64,000 bases of DNA from UBA10649 sp965227045 (lineage in GTDB: Bacteria > Actinomycetota > Actinomycetes > S36-B12), in NCBI GenBank assembly GCA_965227045.1, contig OZ245718.1:1240001-1304000 (forward strand), written 5' to 3'. Position 1 is the stretch's first letter. Each line of letters begins with the position of its first letter. The notes below the pieces were generated by a model. It was given only the letters and a program-made list of their open reading frames with translations, was not told the DNA's origin and did no database searches. Made by a program: the position numbers and the translations under genes. Below, piece after piece: positions 14,620 through 22,987 of this stretch.

Positions 14620-15538
14620 TCGTGGAGACCAGCCAGCCCAATGTCGAGGCGATGCCGTCGGGGAAGTCGACCGGCGTCGCGGTCGGGAAGACCTGCATCA
14701 GCAGCGACGGATCGTTCTGGCTGTGCCGCACATCGCCGGCGCGGGGCTCGGTGTGGACCACGTCGAGCGGTCGATCCAGTTGGCGGGACAACTCGGTGAC
14801 GACGTCATTGATGCTCACGCGATCGCCGAAGGCCAGGTTGACCGGGCGGTCCCATGACACACGCCGGTCCACGGCATCGATGAGCACTCGCACGACCGCG
14901 TCGACGTGGGTGAAGTCACGGGTCTGCTCTCCGTCGCCGTGGACGGTGATCGGCTGGCCTTTCAAAGCGGCCCACGCGAAGCGCGGGATCGCGGCCGCGT
15001 AGTCGTGATCGGGTCGCTGGAACGGGCCGTAGACGTTGAAGAAGCGCAGCGCGAGCGCACTCAGCCCGTACACATCGCGATACGCCATGAGGTACGACTC
15101 GGCCGCGAGCTTGCTTGCTCCGTAGGGAGACATGGGCTGGGTCCACATCTCCTCGCGCTTAGGGAGCTCGGTGTTGATCCCGTAGACGGACGACGAGGAC
15201 GAGAACACCACGTGCGCGCCGACCGCGCGGGCGGCCTCGAGAACGTTGAGCGTGCCCGTGTCGTTCGCCGCATGGTTGCCCACGGGATCGGCCACCGAGC
15301 GCGGAACGGACCCGCGCGCCGCCAGGTGAACCACAGACGTGACGCCGGCCATGGCAGTCGCCACGGCGTCCGGATCGGTGATCGACCCTTCCGCTGCTGT
15401 GACATCAACACCCGCGAGATTCGAGGCCAGCCCCGTGGACAGGTCGTCGAGCACCCGCACGTCGTCGCCACGCGCGGAGAGGGCGCGCACAAGGTTGCTG
15501 CCGATGAATCCGGCGCCACCGGTCACCAGCACCGTCAT
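14612..15538 (-). CDS. NAD-dependent sugar epimerase/dehydratase (extended SDR)
   Basis: A 308-residue extended short-chain dehydrogenase acting on a nucleotide sugar, most like UDP-glucose 4-epimerases. It has the NAD loop GGAGFIGS (7-14), SSSSSVYG (113-120) and the catalytic pair Tyr139/Lys143 in YGASK; LRFFNVYGPFQRPDHDYAAAIPRF is the substrate region. It lies between the nucleotidyltransferase (nine bases upstream) and the B1 gene (overlapping). That position suggests it supplies a sugar nucleotide, perhaps for decoration of the phosphorylated lasso peptide as reported for the pseudomycoidin pathway; this is inference. A general role in the adjacent polysaccharide locus is the alternative. 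Confidence 0.8.
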   Translation of the reverse strand: MTVLVTGGAGFIGSNLVRALSARGDDVRVLDDLSTGLASNLAGVDVTAAEGSITDPDAVATAMAGVTSVVHLAARGSVPRSVADPVGNHAANDTGTLNVLEAARAVGAHVVFSSSSSVYGINTELPKREEMWTQPMSPYGASKLAAESYLMAYRDVYGLSALALRFFNVYGPFQRPDHDYAAAIPRFAWAALKGQPITVHGDGEQTRDFTHVDAVVRVLIDAVDRRVSWDRPVNLAFGDRVSINDVVTELSRQLDRPLDVVHTEPRAGDVRHSQNDPSLLMQVFPTATPVDFPDGIASTLGWLVSTSE

Positions 15539-15547
15539 GGACGCACC

Positions 15548-16597
15548 CTAGCCACCGTCGGGTCGCTTCCTTTGCGGAGCGCCGGGGGCTCGCCGGTCCG
15601 CCACCAATCGCGCCGCAGCCCTGGCGAATCCGTCGACTGCCGTGAGCCGTGAATCGGCGATGATCCAGCGGGCCTTGCGTCTGGACAGGGCGGCGCTGTT
15701 GCTCCACTCCACCGAGGTAGCACCGGACGACTGCGCGAACCACGACCGGGCAACCTCGACCATCCCGGCGCTCGGCGCGATGTCTGCCGGCATGCGCGCA
15801 CCGCATCCGGCAGCGACTGCCAGGCACAGGTCAAGTGCCCGCGATGTGCCGGTCTCGCGCGCGCGAATGCGCGCAACGGTCCACAGGTCCGCGTCGAGCT
15901 GCTCGACCTGCCGCAGGGCGTCTAGGGCCCAGAACCATCGCCACCAGCGTTCCTTCGCCCCGTGCGCGGCGGTCGCGAGCAGCGCGTCGACACGATCGAA
16001 GGTGGTCACCTGCAGGCCGTCATGGTCCAGCCGCTCACCGCGCTGAAAAGCCTTCGCGAACGGGAGGCGAAAGTAGCCCGGACCTGAGTCCACTCGCCAG
16101 TGCAGGTCGATGGTGACGGGCAGCCCGGAGTAGGCACGCTCGGGTCGGTGGTACCGCTCCCACCGCGAGGGCGGGCCTGGGTAGCCAGCCCTGCTGACAC
16201 AGCCCGCGCTGCGCAAGGCGCGATCGGTGGTCGCCGTGTCGCGACTATCGATGAGCACGTCGACGTCAGCACTCCCCCGGCCGACGAACGAGCCGGTCGT
16301 CTGGAGCGCGAGTGCCGGGCCTTTGTAGACGATGCCGCGAACGCCCGCGCCGGTCAGCAACTGCGAGGCACTCGTGGCGGTCGCCGCGACAGCGACGCTG
16401 CGCATCGACTGCTGACGCGCAGCGGAGCGCAGCAGCGCGTGGGCCTCATGCGGAATCGTCGAGCCCGCATGGTCGACCGCAGCGCACACTGCGAATGCGA
16501 GATCGTGCCGGATCAGGGCGCGCGCGTCGTCCTCGGAAAGATCGTCGAACGAGGGCGTGCCGTGGGCGATGTCGCCGACCACTGATGGGCTGAGCAC
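15548..16597 (-). CDS. Nucleotidyltransferase family protein of lasso-cluster type
   Basis: A 349-residue protein of the NTP_transf_5 / 'nucleotidyltransferase family' class. The active-site pattern is GIVYKGPALALQ (88-99) followed by GRGSADVDVLI (107-117), with two aspartates to bind metal, then a histidine-rich centre (WERYHRPERAYSG, TIDLHWRVD). Members are frequent in paeninodin-like lasso clusters. In the pseudomycoidin system the homologue attaches hexoses to the phosphate placed on the C-terminal Ser, so the family name is misleading for the chemistry. GTG at 16597 is 12 bases after the OmpA-like gene, and the epimerase follows after nine bases. Together these imply a glyco-phospho modification of the peptide. 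Confidence 0.78.
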   Translation of the reverse strand: MLSPSVVGDIAHGTPSFDDLSEDDARALIRHDLAFAVCAAVDHAGSTIPHEAHALLRSAARQQSMRSVAVAATATSASQLLTGAGVRGIVYKGPALALQTTGSFVGRGSADVDVLIDSRDTATTDRALRSAGCVSRAGYPGPPSRWERYHRPERAYSGLPVTIDLHWRVDSGPGYFRLPFAKAFQRGERLDHDGLQVTTFDRVDALLATAAHGAKERWWRWFWALDALRQVEQLDADLWTVARIRARETGTSRALDLCLAVAAGCGARMPADIAPSAGMVEVARSWFAQSSGATSVEWSNSAALSRRKARWIIADSRLTAVDGFARAAARLVADRRAPGAPQRKRPDGG

Positions 16598-16609
16598 GAG
16601 CGGAGCCGG

Positions 16610-17605
16610 TCAGTTCCCCTTGTTGGGCACGACGAGAACGCTTGCCCGACGGGCCGACGGCGCGTTGATCTTCGCGTTGCCGCCGATCTTGAGCTGGTAC
16701 GTGCCCTTCACGCCCTTGGACCTGAGGTACCTGGCCACCGACGCCGCACGTGCCGCGGACAGCGCCTTGACGTGGAGTGCGGAACCGCCAGGACCGACGA
16801 AGCCGATGACGCGAACGAAGTTCGACCTCTTGCTTGGCAGCCGCTTGACGAGAGTGTCGAGCTGGCGCTTCGCCGACGGCAGCAACTTCGCTGAGAACAC
16901 GTCGAAGTAGACGATCGTGCGCACGGCCTTCAGTTCAGAGGGCCGCTTCGCGGGGGTCACGAGGACGAGGATGTTGATCGAGATCACTCGCGTGACGAGA
17001 GCGCGGAACCTGGTCGACTCGGTCAGGCCGTTGACCTGGAGCGTGTAGTTGCCGGGTGCCAGGTCGGTCGGAATCGGCACCGCTCCGGCGAACGTCCCGT
17101 CGCTCTGCACGTCGAGGGTTCCGATGTAGGTGGCCTGTCCAGCGTTGATCAGGTAGAAGTTCACCGGCGTGCCCGACGCGAAGCCGCGGCCGCTGGAGAC
17201 CACGTCGCCACCCGCATTGACGATGGGCGTTCCATCAGCGGTGATGGGCAGGTTACTTCCGTCGGATGCCTTCGGATCGACGACGATCTCCAGGTCGCCT
17301 GAACTGACAGCGACCGTGCCGGTCTGCCGATCGGTGGTGACCGTGAACTGCACGTCGTTGCCCGCGACGGTGACGATGGCACCGCCGGGCGGGGGCGGCG
17401 ACGGAAGAATCGTCTCCGTCGGCGTCGGGGTCGGCGTCGGGGTCGGGGTCGGGGTCGGACTCGGCGTCACGGTAGGGGTGGCCGTAGCAGTCGGTGTCGG
17501 CGACGGCGGGTAGGTCTCCGCGAGCGCCCCGGGAGCCGTCGCCAGCAGACCGGCGACGAGGCCGAGGCCTGCCGTGGCCGCTACTGCGACGCGAAACCTG
17601 CGCAC
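16610..17605 (-). CDS. Exported Pro-Thr-linker protein with OmpA-like C-terminal domain
   Basis: A 331-residue exported protein. GTG at 17605 has GGGAG five bases upstream and yields a signal peptide (RRFRVAVAATAGLGLVAG, cleavage after GALA). A Pro/Thr/Ser linker of TP repeats (about residues 32-75) follows. Next comes a beta-rich Ig-like domain with GTPIVNAGGDVVSSGRGFA and GNYTLQVNG, and then an OmpA/MotB-like peptidoglycan-binding domain: YFDVFSAKLLPSAKRQLDTL, VIGFVGPGG, LSAARAASVARYLRSKGV. It probably binds the cell wall from outside. It lies between the DUF4012 gene and the nucleotidyltransferase, in the same direction. Confidence 0.8.
   Translation of the reverse strand: MRRFRVAVAATAGLGLVAGLLATAPGALAETYPPSPTPTATATPTVTPSPTPTPTPTPTPTPTETILPSPPPPGGAIVTVAGNDVQFTVTTDRQTGTVAVSSGDLEIVVDPKASDGSNLPITADGTPIVNAGGDVVSSGRGFASGTPVNFYLINAGQATYIGTLDVQSDGTFAGAVPIPTDLAPGNYTLQVNGLTESTRFRALVTRVISINILVLVTPAKRPSELKAVRTIVYFDVFSAKLLPSAKRQLDTLVKRLPSKRSNFVRVIGFVGPGGSALHVKALSAARAASVARYLRSKGVKGTYQLKIGGNAKINAPSARRASVLVVPNKGN
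17418..17468. repeat. Hexanucleotide repeat tract encoding Thr-Pro repeats
   Basis: About eight near-perfect copies of GTCGG(G/C) inside the OmpA-like gene, read on the minus strand as alternating Thr-Pro codons. Such a 6-base unit keeps the reading frame when it slips, so the linker length can change between strains without breaking the gene. Confidence 0.7.
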
Positions 17606-17691
17606 GTGAACTCCCGAGTAGACAACGCGTATTCGCCCTGATGCTAGCCGACTTGACGCGCGTGGCTCACCGAGCGAACTACTGTCCATGG

Positions 17692-19455
17692 CTATTTGCA
17701 AGCAGTCTCAGGCTCGATCGTGACCACCTCGTCTTTCACCATCGCCTGCGGAATCACCGCAGGCGCGACATCGAGCACCGAAGGCTCGGCGAAGCTGATG
17801 TCGATCACCCGCTCCTGTCCGCGGTCGATCGTGACGTAGTTCCACCACACCGGACGATTGCGCTCGGTCCCGGAGAACATCTCGAATGGGACCCCATCGA
17901 TCGTTGCCTGTCCGAACGTCGCCCCGACCGGCGCGTAGACGTACACGAGCATCTTCGTGGAGCCCGCTGGCGCCGAGGGATCGTCTGCACGCCCATAGTT
18001 CCCGCTCTCCAGCGGCAGGTCCTGCGGTGCGTCGTTGCGCAGGGACACCGACATGGACGACTGCTGGATATCCGAGGTCGGGCACCTGCCCGGCTTGTAG
18101 TCGACGCCGGTCGCGACGAACGCGTCCATCTTGTTGCCCGCCGCGTTGTCGAAAGCAACGGCGACTACTGAACCCGGAATGTTCGGCACTCCTCCACCGA
18201 CCGCGGTCGTCGACAGCCAGGCCTCCTCGTCCGGGTCGGCACTCCACACGCGAACCCGTCCGTCGGAAACCGGGCCGCTCAATGCGTCCGCGAGAGCGAC
18301 GGGATTCCAGGCGGTGCTGAGAAAGCGCTGGAGGATCTCGCCGACGAGCTTCAGGACGAAGGGATCGCGGACGTTCGAGTCGGGGAACACGTCGTACACG
18401 TCGACGGTGAAGAAACTCTCCGCGTTGTCAGCGGTAACCGTCTGGTCATCGACCGTGACGGGTCCGGTCACCGCCAGGATCGCCGCGACCGCACGCGGGT
18501 CGACAGCGATAACTCCGTCGACGGGCTGGCCGCGCACGTCCATCCCCGCCTTTGCGAGGCCGGCAACCATCGGGAAGTCAGCGGAGAGATTGAAGGTGTT
18601 CCAGGACTCCAGGTAGTTGCCCCACAGCACGCGCGCATCCTCCGGCGCACCGCCAGTCGGAATCGGAACGCTTTGCAGGTCGTTGCTCTTGCCTGCCGCG
18701 CCGATGGAGAGCTTGCCGTCCTTCGCGACGACGGTGACGTAACCCCCGGGGAATCCGCCTGTCCCGCGAGCCTCGGCCGGGTTCTGAAGCAGCACGAGCC
18801 AGGTGCGCTCGCCATCCGCGCCGAGCAGCGACGGCGCATGCTCCGCGAGTTCCGCTGCGGTCGCCGCGGTCGAGCCGGCCCCATGCAACTGATCGCGCAG
18901 CTCGACCAGCGGGTCGGCGATCTGCGGTCGGAGCTGACTCGCGTCAATCTGCTGCAGCCGGAAGTCCTCCAGCTGCAGAACGCCGGCCAGGTCTGACAGC
19001 AGAGGCGCGATGGCGCTGACGACCTCAAGATCGATGGCGCCATCCTCGCGACGAATCTGTGAGATGCGTTCGGCATAGGGCGCCAGCGGCTCGGCCGCCG
19101 CGAGCAGCGAGGAGGCCGCACTTGCGACGTCAGCCACCGCTGATGCGTCGTTCCCGACGACGGGAAGTGCCTCGAGAACACGCCACGGGAGCCCGTCGGT
19201 GCTCGCCTCCAGGTCTTGAGCGGCCGTGAGCGCGGTCGGCAGGTGGGACGCAGCCACAGTCCAGTTCTGGGAGCTGAGGGCGCTTCGCATCTGCGTGACC
19301 TCGGACTGCAATGCCTGGGCCTGGCGGTAGGTGCCAAGCCACGACACGGCCAGCAGGATCGACAAGCCGATGACGGCGACGACCACGGCTCCGATCACCA
19401 CAAGCAGGCGTCGCCTGCGATGCGGAAGTGCCACGCCGACAGTCTGACAGACCAT
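17692..19455 (-). CDS. DUF4012 membrane-anchored extracellular protein
   Basis: A 587-residue DUF4012 protein. ATG at 19455 has GGAG five bases upstream. A basic stretch (PHRRRR) leads into one membrane helix (VVIGAVVVAVIGLSILLAV, about 19-37); the remainder is outside. The DUF4012 core is recognised by WLVLLQNPAEARGTGGFPGG (about 225-244), followed by SADFPMVAGLAKAGM and GVIAVDPRAVAAILAVTGPV. The family is common in actinobacterial surface-polysaccharide loci and distantly resembles LytR-type proteins in context, but its reaction is not established. It is the first gene of the leftward unit leading to the lasso B1 gene and is divergent from the aminotransferase at 19543. Confidence 0.85.
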   Translation of the reverse strand: MVCQTVGVALPHRRRRLLVVIGAVVVAVIGLSILLAVSWLGTYRQAQALQSEVTQMRSALSSQNWTVAASHLPTALTAAQDLEASTDGLPWRVLEALPVVGNDASAVADVASAASSLLAAAEPLAPYAERISQIRREDGAIDLEVVSAIAPLLSDLAGVLQLEDFRLQQIDASQLRPQIADPLVELRDQLHGAGSTAATAAELAEHAPSLLGADGERTWLVLLQNPAEARGTGGFPGGYVTVVAKDGKLSIGAAGKSNDLQSVPIPTGGAPEDARVLWGNYLESWNTFNLSADFPMVAGLAKAGMDVRGQPVDGVIAVDPRAVAAILAVTGPVTVDDQTVTADNAESFFTVDVYDVFPDSNVRDPFVLKLVGEILQRFLSTAWNPVALADALSGPVSDGRVRVWSADPDEEAWLSTTAVGGGVPNIPGSVVAVAFDNAAGNKMDAFVATGVDYKPGRCPTSDIQQSSMSVSLRNDAPQDLPLESGNYGRADDPSAPAGSTKMLVYVYAPVGATFGQATIDGVPFEMFSGTERNRPVWWNYVTIDRGQERVIDISFAEPSVLDVAPAVIPQAMVKDEVVTIEPETACK

Positions 19456-19542
19456 CGTGTCTCCACTCGTTTGTGAAGTCGCGGTCCCTTCCTCATGGAC
19501 TACTCTGGCGCTGCACGGCAACGTGCGACTAGTGGAGGTGGC

Positions 19543-20742
19543 GTGACGAACTCCGCGGGCGGTGGGTACGCGCCATGGCCGGTGTTCGACGAGGAGCAGA
19601 TCACCTCAGTCGCCGAAGTCCTCAGCAGTGGACGCGTCAACTACTGGACCGGCGAGAACGGTCGCACCTTTGAGCGGGAATTCGCCGAGGCAGTGGGCCT
19701 GGAGCATTCCGTCTTCGTCGCGAACGGCACGGTTGGGCTCGAGGCCGCGATCGAGGCGCTTGACCTGCCAGTGGGAGCTCAGGTCGTCACCACCCCAAGG
19801 ACGTTCATTGCCTCATCCTCGGCGCTCGTGCGCAACGGGCTGCGGCCGGTGTTCGCCGATGTGGAACTGGACTCGGGCAACATCTCGGCCGCCTCGATCA
19901 AGGAGGCCCTGACACCGGAGACTTGCGCGGTCCTCGTCGTCCACCTGGGTGGGTGGCCGGCTGACATGCATGAGATCCGACGACTGTGCGACGAGCGCGG
20001 TCTGGTCCTGATCGAGGACTGCTCGCAGGCACACGGGGCAATGGTCGGCGACAGGCAGGTAGGCAGCTTCGGGGACATCTCGGTGTGGTCGTTCTGCCAG
20101 GACAAGATCATCACGACCGGGGGCGAGGGCGGGATGATCGCGACGAATGACCGCGATCTGTGGCACCGCGTCTGGTCGCTCAAGGACCACGGCAAGACGT
20201 GGGAGGCGGTGTACGAACGTGAGCACCCACCCGGCTTCCGCTGGCTGCACGAGGACTTCGGCACGAACTTCCGCGGCACGGAGATGCAGGCCGCTCTCGG
20301 TCGCATCCAGTACCGAAGGCTCGCCTCCTGGCGCGCCGAGCGCACGGCGAATGCACAGCGCCTCGCGTCCGCACTGGCCGACATCGACTGCCTGAGCATT
20401 CCGATGCCCGACGAATCGCTGACGCACGCCTACTACCGGCTTTATGCCTACCTCGACGTGAGCGCCCTCGCCGAGGGCTGGACGCGAGATCGCGTACTGC
20501 AGCGGGCGTCCTCGCTCCAGCCGGTGCCCGTGCTGAGCGGATCCTGCTCGGAGATCTACCGGGAGATCGCCTTCATCGGAACTGACTCCGTGCCTGCCAC
20601 GCCACTGTCCAACGCTCACCAGTTGAGCGGCAGTGCCATGGCGCTTCTGGTCCATCCCGGGCTCACCGCCGAATCTCTCGACGGCGTGGCTGCGGCGCTG
20701 CGCACCGCACTCGACGAGGCCACCAGCCCGGAGCCCGCATGA
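19543..20742 (+). CDS. DegT/DnrJ/EryC1 sugar aminotransferase
   Basis: A 399-residue PLP enzyme that transaminates a keto sugar nucleotide. Motifs: VANGTVGLEAAIEAL (59-73), PRTFIASSSALVRNG (85-99), Asp159 in IEDCSQAHGA and the PLP lysine Lys188 in SFCQDKIITTGGEGG. GTG at 19543 follows GGAGG at the right distance; the in-frame ATG at 19495 lacks one. It is the first gene of a three-gene run (aminotransferase, membrane epimerase, PglD-like acyltransferase) with ATGA/GTGA overlaps. The product would be an N-acylated amino sugar nucleotide. It may also supply the missing LegC step of the nonulosonate pathway 20 kb away, since no other aminotransferase of this family is in the window. Confidence 0.88.
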   Translation: MTNSAGGGYAPWPVFDEEQITSVAEVLSSGRVNYWTGENGRTFEREFAEAVGLEHSVFVANGTVGLEAAIEALDLPVGAQVVTTPRTFIASSSALVRNGLRPVFADVELDSGNISAASIKEALTPETCAVLVVHLGGWPADMHEIRRLCDERGLVLIEDCSQAHGAMVGDRQVGSFGDISVWSFCQDKIITTGGEGGMIATNDRDLWHRVWSLKDHGKTWEAVYEREHPPGFRWLHEDFGTNFRGTEMQAALGRIQYRRLASWRAERTANAQRLASALADIDCLSIPMPDESLTHAYYRLYAYLDVSALAEGWTRDRVLQRASSLQPVPVLSGSCSEIYREIAFIGTDSVPATPLSNAHQLSGSAMALLVHPGLTAESLDGVAAALRTALDEATSPEPA

Positions 20743-22340
20743 CGACGCCCGCACCGACGGCCCAGCCGCGCCCCTACCCGGCTCGGCTGCTGCGCGTCGT
20801 CGCAGACATCATCGTCATCAGCGTCGCATTCTTCCTCGGAATCGCGATCGACTACTTCTTCCGCCGCTCACGCGAGCCGGTGCCGCCAACCCTCAACGAC
20901 TACGAGGCGAACTACATCGGCGCACTGCCCGTGCTCCTCGTCATCGCGCTCATCTACTTCAGCCTCGGCGGCTTCTACTCTCGACAGCGGACGTACCGCG
21001 GACTCCACAAGGCGCAAGCTGTGCTGCAGGCCTGCCTGCTCACCTTCCTCACCTTCGCTGCGATTGCGTACACGTTCCGCGTCTACGTGATGTTCCCCGC
21101 AGCGGTCGCGATCGCGGCGATGGGCGTGATTGGAACGGCGCTGATTCTGGGCATGCGCCTGTACGGGTTCGTGTGGAAGGGCATGGCGCGGTCCCTCGTC
21201 TCGGCCGCCGACCCGGAGAGCCAGCTCGTCGCGCGCGTGGCGGTGGCCGAGCGTCAGGAAGTGCTCGTCATCGGCGGCGCGGGCTATATCGGCTCCGCCC
21301 TCGTCCCCCAGCTACTCGCGCAGGGACTGCACGTGCGTCTGCTCGACCGGTTCATCTTCGGGCGCGATCCGATCGCTCCGTTCGCCGAGGATCCACGCCT
21401 CACGATTCAAGACGCCGACTTCCGCCGCACTGACCAACTGGTCATCGCCATGCGCCATGCCGACACCGTGATCCACCTGGGCGGCATCGTCGGTGATCCG
21501 GCCTGCGCCCTTGACGAGGGCCTGACCATCGAGCTGAACCTGGCCGCAAACCGCGCCGTCGCGGAGATCGCGCGGGCACAGCAGGTCCGCCGCTTCATCT
21601 TCGCGAGCTCATGCTCGGTCTACGGGGCGAACGACGAGGTCCTCGACGAGCGGTCGCAGCTGAATCCCGTGTCGTTGTACGCGAAGTCCAAGGTCGCGTC
21701 CGAGATCGTGCTGGAGCAGCTCGCCGATGAGAACCTGAGGCCGACCATCCTGCGCTTGGGGACGGTCTACGGACTGTCCGGCCGAACGCGCTTCGATCTG
21801 GTGGTCAACCTGCTGACGGCCAAAGCCGCCGTCGAGGGCGTCATCCCGATCTTCGGTCCCAGTCAGTGGCGGCCCTTCCTCCATGTTGGCGATGCCGCGG
21901 CCGCTTTCGCGCTCGCGGCGACGACTCCGACCGCCATCGTCGAGAACAGGATCTTCAATGTCGGGGGTAACGAGCAGAACATGACGCTCGGTGATCTCGG
22001 TCGCGCAATCGCCAGCAAGGTTCCCGGCGCGAAGATCGAGGAGTCCGACTCGATCGAGGACCCGCGCAACTATCGGGTCAACTTCGACCGCATCGGCAAG
22101 GAGCTGGGATACCGCACCACGTGGACCATCGAGACCGGGATCGATCAGATCCTCGAGGCAATCCGCAGCGGTGAGATCACCGACTACCAAAGCTCGGAGA
22201 ACAGCAACGTCCAGTGGTTCAAGGAGTTGCTCGACAGCAATCACCTCCAGCCCGACGGCCGGATGCTGCTGCAGTCCTTGGAGTCCCAGGTCGGATTCAG
22301 CGAGGACACGGGCGTGGCCCGTCAGGCGAGGTCCGAGTGA
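20739..22340 (+). CDS. Membrane-anchored NAD-dependent sugar epimerase
   Basis: A 533-residue protein in two parts. Residues 18-140 contain four hydrophobic helices (about 20-40, 62-80, 95-115, 119-140), resembling the membrane region of polyisoprenyl-phosphate sugar transferases and PglF-type dehydratases. Residues 174-500 are an extended SDR with GGAGYIGS (179-186), ASSCSVYG (289-296) and the pair Tyr314/Lys318 in YAKSK. True PglF/CapD enzymes have Met in place of this Tyr and an extra nucleotide-binding segment, both absent here, so a membrane-tethered epimerase/dehydratase is the better call. ATG 20739 overlaps the aminotransferase stop. Tethering may channel the sugar nucleotide to the initiating transferase at the membrane. 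Confidence 0.78.
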   Translation: MTTPAPTAQPRPYPARLLRVVADIIVISVAFFLGIAIDYFFRRSREPVPPTLNDYEANYIGALPVLLVIALIYFSLGGFYSRQRTYRGLHKAQAVLQACLLTFLTFAAIAYTFRVYVMFPAAVAIAAMGVIGTALILGMRLYGFVWKGMARSLVSAADPESQLVARVAVAERQEVLVIGGAGYIGSALVPQLLAQGLHVRLLDRFIFGRDPIAPFAEDPRLTIQDADFRRTDQLVIAMRHADTVIHLGGIVGDPACALDEGLTIELNLAANRAVAEIARAQQVRRFIFASSCSVYGANDEVLDERSQLNPVSLYAKSKVASEIVLEQLADENLRPTILRLGTVYGLSGRTRFDLVVNLLTAKAAVEGVIPIFGPSQWRPFLHVGDAAAAFALAATTPTAIVENRIFNVGGNEQNMTLGDLGRAIASKVPGAKIEESDSIEDPRNYRVNFDRIGKELGYRTTWTIETGIDQILEAIRSGEITDYQSSENSNVQWFKELLDSNHLQPDGRMLLQSLESQVGFSEDTGVARQARSE

Positions 22341-22987
22341 GCGCTCGCGGCATCGTGATCGTCGGCACCGGTGGTTCAGCTCGCGAGACGCTCGTGCTCC
22401 TGCGCGACATCCAACGCGAGTCACCGGGCCTGTGGGACTTCCGCGGCTTCGTCGCGCCGCACGATCCCGAGCCGGGAGTTCTCGAACGGCTCGGTGCCCG
22501 CTTCCTCGGTGATCCGCAGACCTACGCCGCTCGCGAGGTCAATGACTGCGCATTCGTCGTCGGCATCGGTAACCCTCGCTACCGGCGCACCATGGACGAC
22601 ACCATGACCGGGCTTGGATTCGAGGCGACGACCCTGGTCCATCCGAGCGCGCATATCGGCGACGACGTCACGGTGGGGTTGGGTTCGACGATCTGCGCGT
22701 TCTCCGTGCTGACGACCAACATCCGGATCGGGAAGTCGGCGCAGATCAACATCGGCTGCGTCGTTGCGCACGACGCGCGTATCGGCGACTACCTCACGCT
22801 GGCGCAGAGCGTCAACATCGCTGGCAACGTGACGATCGGTGATGACGTCACCTTGCACACGCAGGCGATCGTCGATCGTGGTCGCACCATCGGATCGAAC
22901 GCGGTGGTCGGCTCGGGTTCAGTCGTCACACGCGACATCGACGCTGGCGTTACGGCGCTGGGAGTTCCGGCTCGTCCGAAGGCGTAG
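22337..22987 (+). CDS. PglD-like sugar O/N-acyltransferase
   Basis: A 216-residue PglD-type acyltransferase: an N-terminal Rossmann-like half (IVIVGTGGSARETLVLLRD, about 6-24) that holds the sugar nucleotide, and a left-handed beta helix of hexapeptide repeats (HPSAHIGDDVTVGLGSTI onward). The usual catalytic His is in VVAHDARIGD. It would acetylate the amino sugar made by the aminotransferase two genes upstream, on the cytoplasmic side. GTG at 22337 overlaps the epimerase stop (GTGA). Its 3' end overlaps the convergent initiating transferase gene by 38 bases. A role as the LegH acetyltransferase of the nonulosonate pathway is possible. Confidence 0.88.
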   Translation: MSARGIVIVGTGGSARETLVLLRDIQRESPGLWDFRGFVAPHDPEPGVLERLGARFLGDPQTYAAREVNDCAFVVGIGNPRYRRTMDDTMTGLGFEATTLVHPSAHIGDDVTVGLGSTICAFSVLTTNIRIGKSAQINIGCVVAHDARIGDYLTLAQSVNIAGNVTIGDDVTLHTQAIVDRGRTIGSNAVVGSGSVVTRDIDAGVTALGVPARPKA

